The translations under genes were made by a program, and so were the position numbers. A DNA stretch of 64,000 nucleotides, taken from positions 108,501 through 172,500 of the forward strand of contig CAUZXS010002423.1 in NCBI GenBank assembly GCA_963585895.1, given 5' to 3'. Below, piece after piece: positions 33,377-43,400 of this stretch. The stretch is from Sepioteuthis lessoniana (Eukaryota; Mollusca; Cephalopoda; Myopsida; Loliginidae). Every line of letters begins with the position of its first letter. Position 1 is the first letter of the stretch. The notes under the pieces were generated by a model. That model saw nothing but the letters and a program-made list of their open reading frames with translations. It was not told where the DNA came from and did no database searches.

Positions 33377-33624
33377 AGTAAGTAAAGTTAGCGACCATAG
33401 TCGAGGGTGACCCGAAGGCTCCCTTTTCGATAGCTACTACACCAAGGTGTAGGGGAGGGCGCTACTCCATTCCCAGGATTGCTCCACTTTACCCTTGAAC
33501 CGTACCTTATAATGCTGAGTGTTAAGCAAGGTGGTATCAAGTACCATTTTTAAAGTCTTTGGTATGACTCAACCTGGGATTGAACCCAGGTCTCCCGGGC
33601 CATTGGCGAACACTCTAACCGCCT
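33377..33624 (-). repeat. SINE-A, well conserved
   Basis: GTTAGCGACCATAGTCGAGG on the left to GGCGAACACTCTAACCGCC. It interrupts the third 121-bp unit; the unit resumes at AAGAAGTTTTTGTTC with about 35 bp missing, implying a target deletion. Confidence 0.9.
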
Positions 33625-33714
33625 AAGAAGTTTTTGTTCTCTATTAGACCAATAGTTTGATGTAAAGGTTACGAATTTGGTATGTATACTTACTGGACCA
33701 AAGGAGAGGTGATT

Positions 33715-34354
33715 AATTGATTGATGTTAACACTATGTCAGCCTGTTTACAACAACTGTATGCCAAGAGGTCAGAGAAATGTATTCATTGTACATTTGCA
33801 TTTACATTTTTTGAGTAGTTGTTTCTTAAAAAGATTTGCTTTTTTTTAGTCTTTTTGTTTTTGCACATGGTCCAATTGGATATGAATAATTTTTAACAAG
33901 ATTAGTGCATAGAGTATTCGCCAATGGTACGGGAGACCTGGATTCAATCCCGGGTCGCGTCATACCAAAGACTTTAAAAATGGTACTTGATGCCTCCTTG
34001 CTTAAAACTCAGCAATATAAGGTATGTATCAAGGGTAAATTGGAGCAATTCTGGGAAAGGGTCGCACCCTCCCCTACATCTTGGTATAGTAGCTATTGAA
34101 AAGGGAGCCTTCTGGTCACCCTCAACTCCGGTCGCCAACTTTACTTTTATTTGACCAATATATAGGATCCTACCAAGTACTCCTACTCCAAGTTAGAGTA
34201 GAGCTGGGAGTAATGGCAATAAACAGGAACCTCACCATCAGATGCAGTTCAATGTCTTACCCAGGACACCTCTTTTTTTGAGTGGGAGAAGAAATGTTAC
34301 CTATCAGCAAGAGATACAGTCAGCTTATTTTAAACTACACTGACAGAGCAGAAG
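33715..34354 (-). repeat. SINE-D2 split by SINE-A
   Basis: D2 tail and body at 33715-33900, head at 34143-34354 (CAAGTTAGAGTAGAGCTGGG, CCATCAGATGCAGTTCAATG). The two halves match the continuous D2 at 11665-12046. Confidence 0.7.
33901..34142 (+). repeat. SINE-A inside SINE-D2
   Basis: TAGTGCATAGAGTATTCGCC, GATTCAATCCCGGGTCGCG, tail TCGCCAACTTTAC. Complete. Confidence 0.88.
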
Positions 34355-34442
34355 GTTATTATGTAAAACATATTTTCTTTTTTAATTTTCTGTGTGTGTC
34401 AGTGTTTATATTTAAGCAGATGCCATGCACTTAATCCAGGGG

Positions 34443-34672
34443 AGATTCCATGGTGTAGTGACTAACATGCTGAACTGTGACACCTTAGTAAGTAGGTTCA
34501 AACTCCAGCTGAACAATTGCATTTACTTTCAGATTAATACCCAACAGAAGAGTATGAACCTCCTTATCCACCCCAGTAGTACAACTGTTCTTCTATAAGG
34601 ATTGCTTGGCATTAAATAACCCACAAAGCTTGATATGCCATTAAACCAAGAAACCAAACCTACACTTAATCA
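34443..34672 (+). repeat. SINE-C, full length, diverged
   Basis: Head CCATGGTGTAGTGACTAAC (A-box) and AGGTTCAAACTCCAGC (B-box); body; C/D hairpin tail; AAACCAAGAAACCAAACC end. Confidence 0.75.
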
Positions 34673-34674
34673 CT

Positions 34675-34915
34675 AATTGAAGGATTTATCCGACCTCCTA
34701 CAAGGCCAGATTTGACACAAGGTCATTTTAATGTAGAGGGGGCATGCATGAATCAAGAGTTATGCATGTTTATCTGAAAAAATGCTTGGTCCCATCAACA
34801 TTCTCCTTAAAGGACGCCTCAGTTGTCTAGTGATAAACTTAACTCTGCTAAGCAGATAAGTGATATTAAGTCAATCACCTTGTTCTAAAGGGCCTTCCTA
34901 ATTGATGTGCAAAAG
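34675..34915 (-). repeat. SINE-F, old copy
   Basis: TTGACACAAGGTCATTTTAA, CATCAACATTCTCCTTAAAG and GACGCCTCAGTTGTCTAGTG follow the order of the 19.4-kb SINE-F; GC richness is lost, which points to age. Confidence 0.55.
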
Positions 34916-35216
34916 GGACACATAGCAAGTGTTGTTAGGTAAGATTATTGCTAAAAAAATGTTTCTAGAAATATTTTCGGCTGAACTTTTTGTACACAAT
35001 CATAGAATGTAGTTGAATTTATTCTAAATATCTTCTATAATATAATTTAGATTGGCTGTTGATTCATTTGCACATTAAATTCATCCAAGTACCCTCCCTG
35101 CAGCGAAATGGGATATTCCTTCACCCTCTTCCTCAACCAAATGATTGGCCTAGCCCATGGCTTCATTAACAAAGACAGTGGCAAATATTTGACAACAGTA
35201 AACAAATGCACTCAAA

Positions 35217-35247
<31 letters not shown>

Positions 35248-35899
35248 AAAAAAACAAAAACAAAAAAAGTTTGCTAAAAAGTTTATTGCTTTTAGAATCA
35301 TAAATTTAGAGTGTGTTCAATCAAAAAAAAAAAAAAAAATTGTTTCATCTTAATTTATTCTTAAAAAAAAATGAAAACTTCGACTTGTTATTTATTTATC
35401 TTCTTAGTCTATTTAAAATAAAGATTATTTTTGTTGTGAAGACTGATACTTTTTTTTCATCAATCATTATTTTTCTTATACTCAATCATTCATTTCTTCA
35501 TCTCTCTCTCTTTACTACTACCATCATTACCATGTATTAAATATTATACAGATGGTTATTATATATTTTTTTTATGGTTTATTGCAAAGGCAGCAATAGG
35601 ATTTATATGTAATAAAATTGCAAATCATTCTTTCTTAGTTAAATAGTTCTTCTGGTGGGGAAGTTTTTGTACACAATCATAGAATGTAGTTGAATTTATT
35701 CTAAATATCTTATATAATATAATATAATATAATATATAAATAATATAATATATATAATATAATATATAAAAATAATATATAAATAATATAATACATATAA
35801 TATAATATAATATATAAATATAATATATTGCAAAGGCAGCAATAGGATTTATATGTAATAAAATTGCAAATCTTTCTTTCTTAGTTAAATAGTTCTTCT
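34916..35899. repeat. Shuffled AT-rich direct repeats and poly(A) runs
   Basis: A block GCAAAGGCAGCAATAGG ... GTTCTTCTGGTGGGGAAGT occurs at 35584-35660 and again at 35828-35903. A second block, GTACACAATCATAGAATGTA onward, occurs at 34999 and 35669. Between them is a (TATAA)n-like run (35710-35830). Poly(A) runs at 35214-35243 and 35322-35339. No gene. Confidence 0.7.
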
Positions 35900-36130
35900 G
35901 GTGGGGAAGTTTCCATGGCATAATCGATAAAGTGCTGAACTGCAGCCTTGGAATAAACAAGTTAGAACTCCACTTGCACTATTATGCTCACTTGGATAAA
36001 GGTATGAAACCCCTTATCTCCCCCAGCTATCAGTTAACTATATCACTGCAGTTCTTCTCAAAGAATGGCTTTGGCATTGAATAACCCATAAAGATTGATA
36101 CACCATTAAACAAAGAAACCAAACCAAACT
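35900..36130 (+). repeat. SINE-C, diverged
   Basis: CCATGGCATAATCGATAAAG head, GTTAGAACTCCACTTGC (B-box region), C/D hairpin tail, CAAAGAAACCAAACCAAAC. Short direct repeat TTCTTCTGG near 35894 and 36139. Confidence 0.75.
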
Positions 36131-36189
36131 AAACAATTCTTCTGGATATTTTTTGTTTGGTAGAATTTCCACAAGTCCTGTTTGTTATT

Positions 36190-36272
36190 ATTATTCATCA
36201 TCATCAATATGCTGATAGCGTAGATTCCCTTGACTCCTTCTCTCAATCCTCCCCATCATTTATTGCTCCAGG
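36190..36272 (-). mobile_element. RTE LINE 3' tip, decayed
   Basis: Complement of the RTE 3' end: CATCATCATCAATATGCTGA, then CCTTGACTCCTTCTCTCAAT and CATTTATTGCTCCAGG align position by position with the DREEWRERV-coding region. Confidence 0.5.
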
Positions 36273-36690
36273 TGTTGTATATTGACCTCCGACCCTGCCA
36301 AACATGCCATTCCAAAGACGGCGGAAGTGACACATTCCGATGGCCAGTTATGGGGAGATATTGAGTGGGTGTTGACCTATTATATAACTCAGTGCACAAG
36401 AAATTCAACCAGTTTTGGAGATCAGAGAGTTTGAAGACAAGATGTAGCAGAGAAAGCCAGCACCCAGCAGAACCCTGGAGGACAAGAAAGACACAACGCT
36501 GATGGCCATAAGAGTGGGGAGGTCAATATGTGGCAGTTTTGTTCGGTCTCCAACTCCCTCTCACACACACCCCTTTCAAATAAAGTGAGTGGTATATTTT
36601 TCTAAAAGACTGTGTCGCTTGTCTTTATTGTGTTGGCTTTATTATTGTGTCGTTGTGTTTATGCATGCATCTGCATATGAGTATACAACA
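36273..36690 (+). mobile_element. Candidate solo LTR
   Basis: Begins TGTTGTATA and ends TATACAACA, a perfect 9-bp inverted pair of the TG...CA type usual for LTRs. About 310 bp in, an AATAAA signal (near 36580) is followed by U- and GU-rich sequence, like an R/U5 boundary. No internal region is attached and no matching TSD is visible, so it may be an old solo LTR. Family unknown. Confidence 0.45.
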
Positions 36691-37106
36691 CATTTCTTAG
36701 AGTACAAGTGGTGCAACCATGTAGTAATACTGACACAGCTACACTTTGGAAGAAATCTCATTTTATTCTATCAAAAAGATCAGATTTCCACTTGATCAAC
36801 AACCTGTCAATAGCAGTCCACATCTTCCCTATGCATATGTTGACTTTGCTTTCAGTAGATGAGATATTACTACAGCGGTAAGTGAAGTAGTAAACAAATT
36901 TCAAAGATGCCATTTTTTGGTTATATCTTCAAATTCAAGTGAAGATTATTTTCTTTTTTTAAAGAAAAGTTTGGTCATTAAAGCACCAAAAACAAAAAAA
37001 ACAAAATTTTTCACTCAAAATTGAAATAGTATCTGTCATTTATGTAGGGGACGCAATTTTAGAAATTCCAAGAAAATTTGAATTTTTCAAAATTTATCTA
37101 TTTATT
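36691..37106. other. Unassigned AT-rich stretch
   Basis: Nothing recognised. Confidence 0.4.
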
Positions 37107-37340
37107 TGGTTTCATTGTTTAATGGCATATCAACCTTTGTGGGTCATTTAATGCTAAAGCGATTCTAGTAGAAGAACAGCAGTGATACTATTAAACCCAT
37201 AGCTGCGGAGATAAGGAGGGGTTCATACCTTTCCCAAAAATATTAGTCTGAAAGAACATAATTACATGACCGGATTTTGAATTCATTTGCTTACAGGATG
37301 CAATCCAGCACTTTAGCCATTATACCACAGTGACTTTTCC
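37107..37340 (-). repeat. SINE-C, full length
   Basis: Tail TGGCATATCAACCTTTGTGG on the left, AACCCATAGCTGCGGAG, and the head complement CTTTAGCCATTATACCACAG at 37310-37329. Confidence 0.8.
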
Positions 37341-37751
37341 TATGCATCTTCTTAGATTAACAATAAACTGACTATTAATACGTAATGAATAATAAAAATG
37401 TATAATTTTTTTTTTTTCAAAACATGTAAAATCCTTTAAACAGTCCACCAGTGACAAACTAGATATCAAGCTAAAATTGCTCAACCAAAAAAGCATACAA
37501 TCTTTTGGTCAAAATTGAGACAGCAGACTAACAACAGTTTGAACATATTCTGCAGTTGTTGGCAAATGGTCAAGTAGCATATATGTCCACGGGTCAAGAT
37601 CAGAATCCATTCTTAGAAAAAAATGAGAATAAGTCTCAACAATAAAATAAAGACAAAATTTTTGATAAAATCAGATGTCCCACACATAAATAACAGGCAC
37701 TGTCTCAATTTGGATCAAAAAATATTTTTGTATTCTAGAGTTCTTGTAAAT
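37341..37751. other. Unassigned AT-rich stretch
   Basis: Nothing recognised. Confidence 0.4.
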
Positions 37752-37876
37752 CAGACAACCTAAAATAATTATCCTCACTTGAATTTAAAGATATGACCCT
37801 CTATAACCTGACTCTATAATTATTTAGAATTGAGGAAAAATATCATTTTCTTCGACCTAAAATAATTATTCACCCT
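37752..37876. repeat. ~110-bp minisatellite, left arm
   Basis: One full unit, GACCCTCTATAACCTGACTC through TTCGACCTAAAATAATTATT, plus part of a preceding unit. The same unit appears in at least two more copies at 46567-46800, on the far side of the Tx1/gypsy block. Confidence 0.85.
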
Positions 37877-38336
37877 GTAGAATATTGGTTAACTCAATAG
37901 AGTATATCCAAAAAGACCCCCCTCAGTAATTCTGTTGAGGATAAATAGATGAATGGATACCACTCATGCAAATGAGTTGGATAGGTCCATTCTCGTGAAG
38001 TGAGCCAATCCACATGCTGTACACATGCTGCTCATGCACTCTTTAATAAAAGAGGTGAGCTTTAGCTGGCTAGCTTTTCAAGGCGCCAGCCAGTTGTCTA
38101 GATTGGTCCAAATTTTGACCGGTTTTTTTAAAAAAATCAGTTTATTTTCAGTGAAATCATTCCATCGGATTTTACCACCTCATCACGACAACTTCTCCCG
38201 GCTGGGCTGAAATTTTCTGACCCGGTTGGAAAAAACAAAAGTTAAGTGCTTTTTCTCCCATTTTTTTGTGTTTGTTTTTTTTGTTTTTTTTCTCCTCTTC
38301 ATTTCTACATTCATTCTTTCATCTAGCACATTATTT

Positions 38337-40421
38337 ATGGCCGGCCGGGCAGAAGGCTCGGCCATAAAGGCCCTTTTCTCACCTAGTAAGGGTGACCCTC
38401 CCCCCCAGGTGAAAAAGAAGAAAAATACATCACCTGCCCCGAAAAATGCCCCTTCCCCTGACCAGAAAGAAAAAACGCCCCCCAAAAAATCACCTTCCCC
38501 AGAAAAGGATGAAAAATCATCTCCCCAAAAAGGGGGAGATAAAAAAGAAAATAGTTGGACAGCCCCCCCGAAAATACAGGTCGAGGTCGACGACCTGCTC
38601 CAGCGAGCAAAGGCCATCTCCAGTGAAATACAGGAGCATGGCCTTATGTTCAATTTGGAGGAGGTAAGACAAGACCAGATAAAAAGAACGGTGTCTGTCT
38701 TTTTAGTGGACAAACGATCCAGAAAAATCGTTAAGCCCGCAAAAGACATGGTCCTTCGTCAAATTTCCAGCCTGGGCGTAAAGGCACAAGTGATAATCGC
38801 TGGTGCTTCTTACGCTTTCTGGGATATATTGTTACCGACCACAGAAGAAGCCGTCGCCCTAACAAAAAAACCCCTTGAAAACAAGGAATATTTTTTTAGA
38901 ACAGAATATATGGGGCGACGGCGGACCACGGTTTCAGTATACGAGGTCCCTAGCTTCCTTCGAGACGCAAACTTAGCCGCCTATATGCTTCAGTTTGGTG
39001 ACATCGTCTCAGCAACACACGATGGAATGCGCGGGGAATGGAGGTTCGATATCATGTTGGATATGAAAACCTTCTACTCCGTTCCCAACTGGTTGGAGGT
39101 GGAAGGGCGCAGGCTTCCCGTAATAGTATCGGGAAGGAAACCCGCCTGCTGGCACTGTGGCGAGATTGGTCACCTCTCCGCAGTTTGCCCGGGGAAGAAG
39201 GCCCCGAAGAAGCCCGACCATAAACCCGGTACCCTCTCACCTGTTGTTAAAAACAACCCAGAAAAGGAGGCTCCCGTAGTCTCGCCCACACCAGCGGGTA
39301 AAAAAAACCCCACTCCCCCTTCGTCCCCTACGGTTAACTCCGACGAGGCGAAGGCTGAGTGGCTGACTGTGGGAAAAGGTGGGAGGAAGCTCCAACCTGA
39401 GGATCCTCGCTCCCAAAAGTCGTCCCAGGTGGGCACCGACAGTTCAACCCCCCCCTCAAAAACGTCCAATACCAACAAGTTACCCACATATGCCCAAAAA
39501 TCATCCCCCCCAAAAAATAAAGGCCCATTCAAGACCCCACCCAAACAACACACTCCTCCCAAGGTCAGATGCTTCAGCCCAGGCCGGGAGAAGTTTGAAA
39601 AACTACTCGAATTTAAAAAGCGGCTGGACCAGGAGAGAAAATCATCTCCACGACCAGGGTCCTCTCATTCCACCCCTTCATCACCTAGACATCCTCGTAC
39701 CATCCGACCGCCACCAACAACACCACCTCATAGATCCATGCCTCCACCTCTCATGTCCGTCTTAATACAGAAGAAAAAGGGACCCACCCCCCCTCCGCTG
39801 CCGTTGGAATCACCACCAACTAGACCAGCACCACCAGCAACAGCAACCTCATCATCACCATCTACCACACCAAAGAAACGGCAGCGGAGCTCGTCAATCG
39901 ACAGCTCGGGGGATGAGGTCCCCAAACATATAAAAAAAAAGGATAAACCACGTCATCACACCGGTTTAAACATCTGCCGGGTGGATGAGGGGGCCCTGGA
40001 TCGTCTTCATAAGGTCCAGCCGCAGCTGTTGAAAGACTTAAGGGTCCTCCACAACTTCAAAGAAGTCAACGGTTGCAATGTGGAGGACCCTAAAAATTTT
40101 CCCAACACATGGATCACCACCGTCATTCGGAAGGGCCGAGGGTCGGAAGGTGTGATGAAAATGCTCGGGGAAGCCAACGAGGCCCTCGGCCCTATATCAT
40201 TCATAAAAGACGATCTTGCATCCTGTAAGGGGCTCGTTGGGAGGGTCCCTGTTGTCTTGCACCCCTCCCTTTATAGGGCTTTAAAATTAACTTTTCCGCG
40301 GGACGTCGGGGGTCTCGCTCATGACGGAGCCATCAATAATGAGATGGCCACGGGATCCATGAGCCAGACCGTCGGAGTCCTGACCCCAGCCATGTTTAGT
40401 CCGGGCACTCAACCCCTGTAA
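38337..40421 (+). CDS. Tx1 LINE ORF1, gag-like CCHC protein
   Basis: 694 residues from the ATG at 38337. The same frame is open upstream to a TTG at 38226, but those 37 codons read as F/V/S-rich translated leader, so I prefer the ATG (MAGRAEGSAIKALFS). Order: P/K/S-rich N-terminus to ~75; a conserved region ~85-265 that may hold an RRM-like fold (TEYMGRRRTTVSVYEVPSF); a single zinc knuckle CWHCGEIGHLSAVC (C271, C274, H279, C284); a proline/serine-rich disordered linker ~300-560; and an uncommon folded C-terminal block ~560-690 (NICRVDEGALDRL, NTWITTVIRKGRGSEGV). The likely role is binding element RNA in an RNP. The stop overlaps the ORF2 start (TAATG). Confidence 0.88.
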   Translation: MAGRAEGSAIKALFSPSKGDPPPQVKKKKNTSPAPKNAPSPDQKEKTPPKKSPSPEKDEKSSPQKGGDKKENSWTAPPKIQVEVDDLLQRAKAISSEIQEHGLMFNLEEVRQDQIKRTVSVFLVDKRSRKIVKPAKDMVLRQISSLGVKAQVIIAGASYAFWDILLPTTEEAVALTKKPLENKEYFFRTEYMGRRRTTVSVYEVPSFLRDANLAAYMLQFGDIVSATHDGMRGEWRFDIMLDMKTFYSVPNWLEVEGRRLPVIVSGRKPACWHCGEIGHLSAVCPGKKAPKKPDHKPGTLSPVVKNNPEKEAPVVSPTPAGKKNPTPPSSPTVNSDEAKAEWLTVGKGGRKLQPEDPRSQKSSQVGTDSSTPPSKTSNTNKLPTYAQKSSPPKNKGPFKTPPKQHTPPKVRCFSPGREKFEKLLEFKKRLDQERKSSPRPGSSHSTPSSPRHPRTIRPPPTTPPHRSMPPPLMSVLIQKKKGPTPPPLPLESPPTRPAPPATATSSSPSTTPKKRQRSSSIDSSGDEVPKHIKKKDKPRHHTGLNICRVDEGALDRLHKVQPQLLKDLRVLHNFKEVNGCNVEDPKNFPNTWITTVIRKGRGSEGVMKMLGEANEALGPISFIKDDLASCKGLVGRVPVVLHPSLYRALKLTFPRDVGGLAHDGAINNEMATGSMSQTVGVLTPAMFSPGTQPL

Positions 40422-40423
40422 TG
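40417..40423 (+). promoter_or_regulatory. ORF1/ORF2 TAATG stop-start overlap
   Basis: The ORF1 stop TAA (40419-40421) and the ORF2 ATG (40421-40423) share one base. Further in-frame ATGs lie at codons 3 and 4 of ORF2. The arrangement is what coupled termination-reinitiation needs; that it works so here is inference. Confidence 0.7.
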
Positions 40424-43400
40424 TTCATGATGGATTTAAGATTGGCGAGTATAAATGGCCGCGGCCTGAGGTCGGAATCGAGAAGATCCCACCTATTTTT
40501 ATACCTCCAGCGTCGCGGCATTGATATATGTTGTTTGCAGGAGACTCGTTTTGATTTCAACTTCCATGAAGATATTCTGTCGAAGGACTATTTGTCCTTC
40601 TCAGCATGTTTTGATGGTCGTTCCAGAGGTGTCACCTGGCTGATAAGTAGACGCCTGGGCGCCACGTGTGCTCTTGTTCTTTCAGATCCGGCGGGCAGAC
40701 TTTGCATGGTGGACGTTACCATAAAGGATAAGGCGTTTCGGCTGATTGGGGTTTATGGACCCAACGCTACTAGTGAGCTCCCTGCGTTTTTCCGGCGCAT
40801 CGAGCCGTACGTCAGTCCGTCGAAGCGGGTAATTTTAGTGGGAGATTGGAACGCCGTCCTTGATCCCAATTTAGATAGAGGGGCTATTAGTTCGGGTACT
40901 AACACTTTGGATGCCAGATATTTTCGCGAGTTTGTACAGCGACTTGATCTCGCTGACAAATTTCGCGAAAGGCATCCAAATAAGTTAGTTTGGACTTGGA
41001 CCGGTAGGGGCGCCTCGGCCCAGCTTTATAGCTATTTGGACCGAGTGTTAGTTAAGCGAGTCGACTTAGACTATTTAGGTGGTCCAAGTTTTGAGCCATA
41101 TAAAGATTCCGACCACAAATTTTTATGTGTGTCGATTAGGTTAGATAAGGCTAGATGTAGGATGTCTGGTTACTGGAAATTCAACCTTTCCCTTTTGGCG
41201 GAGGCTGACTTCCGGAACCAGCTAGAACTAACGATAAAGCGGGAATTGACGGGGGCTATTATGGGAAATAGGTGGTGGGCTAACCTTAAGGATAGCATTA
41301 GATCCTTTGCTGCCGACTATAGTAGGAGACTCAAGTCAGCTAGGGTAGCGGAGCAAAGGTCGATTAAGGATAAGCTAGATAGGGCGGTGTTGGCGGGAGA
41401 TAGTGGGCAAGTTAACGTAGCTAAGGCCGAGCTGGCCTCCTTGCAAATTAAGGAGTACCAAGCTCTGGTAGTTAGGGCTAGGTTAAAGAGAATGTCGTGC
41501 GAGGCGACGAATATGGCCCAGGAATTACGGGCCGAGGAACTCAGGCATGCTACAGATCGGCATATCGCCAGTGTCACATCGCCGGAGGGGCTCCGTCGAA
41601 CTACAAACGAAGCCATCTGTGGTGAGTTCCGGCAGTATTTCTTGAAGCTTTTCACCAGGGAGCCCGGACTGAGTTCTGCTCAGTTCGACACCTATCTTGC
41701 CGACTTTCCTCGTCTTTCGGCGACTGAAGCGGCTGGGTGTGAGGGGCGCATAAAGGGGGAGGAGATTCGGGATGCACTGAAGTCGGTCGGGCTGGACAAG
41801 TCCCCCGGAATTGATGGTCTGCCCTATGAAGTGTACTTGAGGTTGTCGCACATGTTTGTCCCCTTGCTGGCAACCATCTATAACAACTGGATGAGGCAGG
41901 GTACTATACCCAGACGCTTCACCAGGGGTATAGTGAAGTTGCTTCGTAAGAACAAACATGGTGGGGATGGGATTAGTAACTTTCGCCCTTTAACGATGCT
42001 TAACACTGACTTAAAGATTTTGGCGAAGATCCTGGCAAACCGTTTGCAGACTGTCCTGCCTAGTCTGATTTGCCCCGAGCAGACTTGTGCTGTGAAGGGT
42101 AGGACTATCCAGGACAGTCTTCATCTGGTCCGCACGATCGTAGAAAAAGTCGACGGAAATGCCGCGCTGATCAATTTAGATCAGTCCAAGGCCTTCGATA
42201 GGGTTGACCATGCTTTTCTGGAGGCTGTCTTGTCTTCGGCCGGCTTCGGGGTTGATTTTCGCACCTGGATACGTCTCCTTTATGCGTCCCCCGGAGTCAT
42301 GGTGGAGGTGAATGGGGTAAGGTCGGAGCCCTTCACTCTGACTCGATCGATTCGGCAAGGTTGCCCGTTATCGCCTATGTTATATATCCTGGCGTTAGAG
42401 CCTTTTCTACGCAGGATAAAGGCGAACCCGGTCCTACGCGGCCTCACGCTACCTGGCGCCAGTGAGGTAGCCAGGTACACTGCATACGCTGACGACGTCA
42501 GCGTGCTTGTAACGAGCAGTGCCGAGGTGGAGGAGGTGAGCAAAGAAATCGGAAGGTACGAAGCTGTAACAGGGGCCAAGATTAACCGCGAAAAGTCTGT
42601 CGGCTTGCGGTTGGGCTCGTGGAAAGGCTATGCCCTTCCCGGCCCTTTCATTTGGAAAGACGGTCCGTGCAAGATACTCGGTGTCTGGTTTGGGCCTGAT
42701 CTTCAATTGGAAAAAAATTGGTCGGAAGTACTGGATAAGGTCGTAGCCGCAACTGAGTTGTGGCTGCGTAGACGGCTTTCCCTTAAGGGTCGGGCTGAGG
42801 TGTGCTGTTCGCACATCTACTCCCTAGCCGTATACCGACTTTCAGTGCTTCCTATCCCGGCCACCATCCTATTCAAGCTGGAAAGGATTCTCTTCCAGTT
42901 TCTCTGGGCAAAGAGACATCCTTTGGTGCGACGGGAGATCTGTTACCTTCACCCTTCTGAAGGCGGTCTAGGAGTACCTAACGTCGAGGTACGGCGCCAT
43001 ACTTTGCGTCTTACTTTCCTAGACCGGATGTGTTCACGAGACACGGCGGCGGGAAGCGTCTGGAAAGAAGACGCTAAACAGTCTTTCCCGTCGCTAAGAA
43101 GTGTGCATTTTGCTGATGGGGAGGCCCATCGGTTGCCCAGACGCGAATGCCCCTTCTATCGCGAGTGCCGGCATGCTTTGAAAGTTCTCTCTCGGCTGCA
43201 GACAGGTCTCTCTGACAGCCGGCCGTTGTCGAGTAAGGCATTATATCGTTGTTTAGTTAGGGGGGCCGCTAGCGATGGTCTGATTGGCGAGCTCGGTGTG
43301 ACGGAGGCGGAGGGTCGCTTACTGTGGCCTTGGGCCCCCAGGATGAGGTGTCTCAATAATGACGAGGCTTCCCTCACCTGGCTGGTCATTCGGAATGCCC

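Noticed and set aside
35625-35960. 111-codon minus-strand frame rich in I and Y
   Set aside because: Low-complexity translation of a (TATAA)n-like tract.
38226-38336. Upstream extension of Tx1 ORF1 from a TTG codon
   Set aside because: Reads as an F/V/S-rich translated leader; the first ATG at 38337 opens a plausible gag-like N-terminus.
41525-41959. Antisense frames within the two LINE coding regions (several, up to ~145 codons)
   Set aside because: Shadows of the strongly coding plus-strand ORFs.
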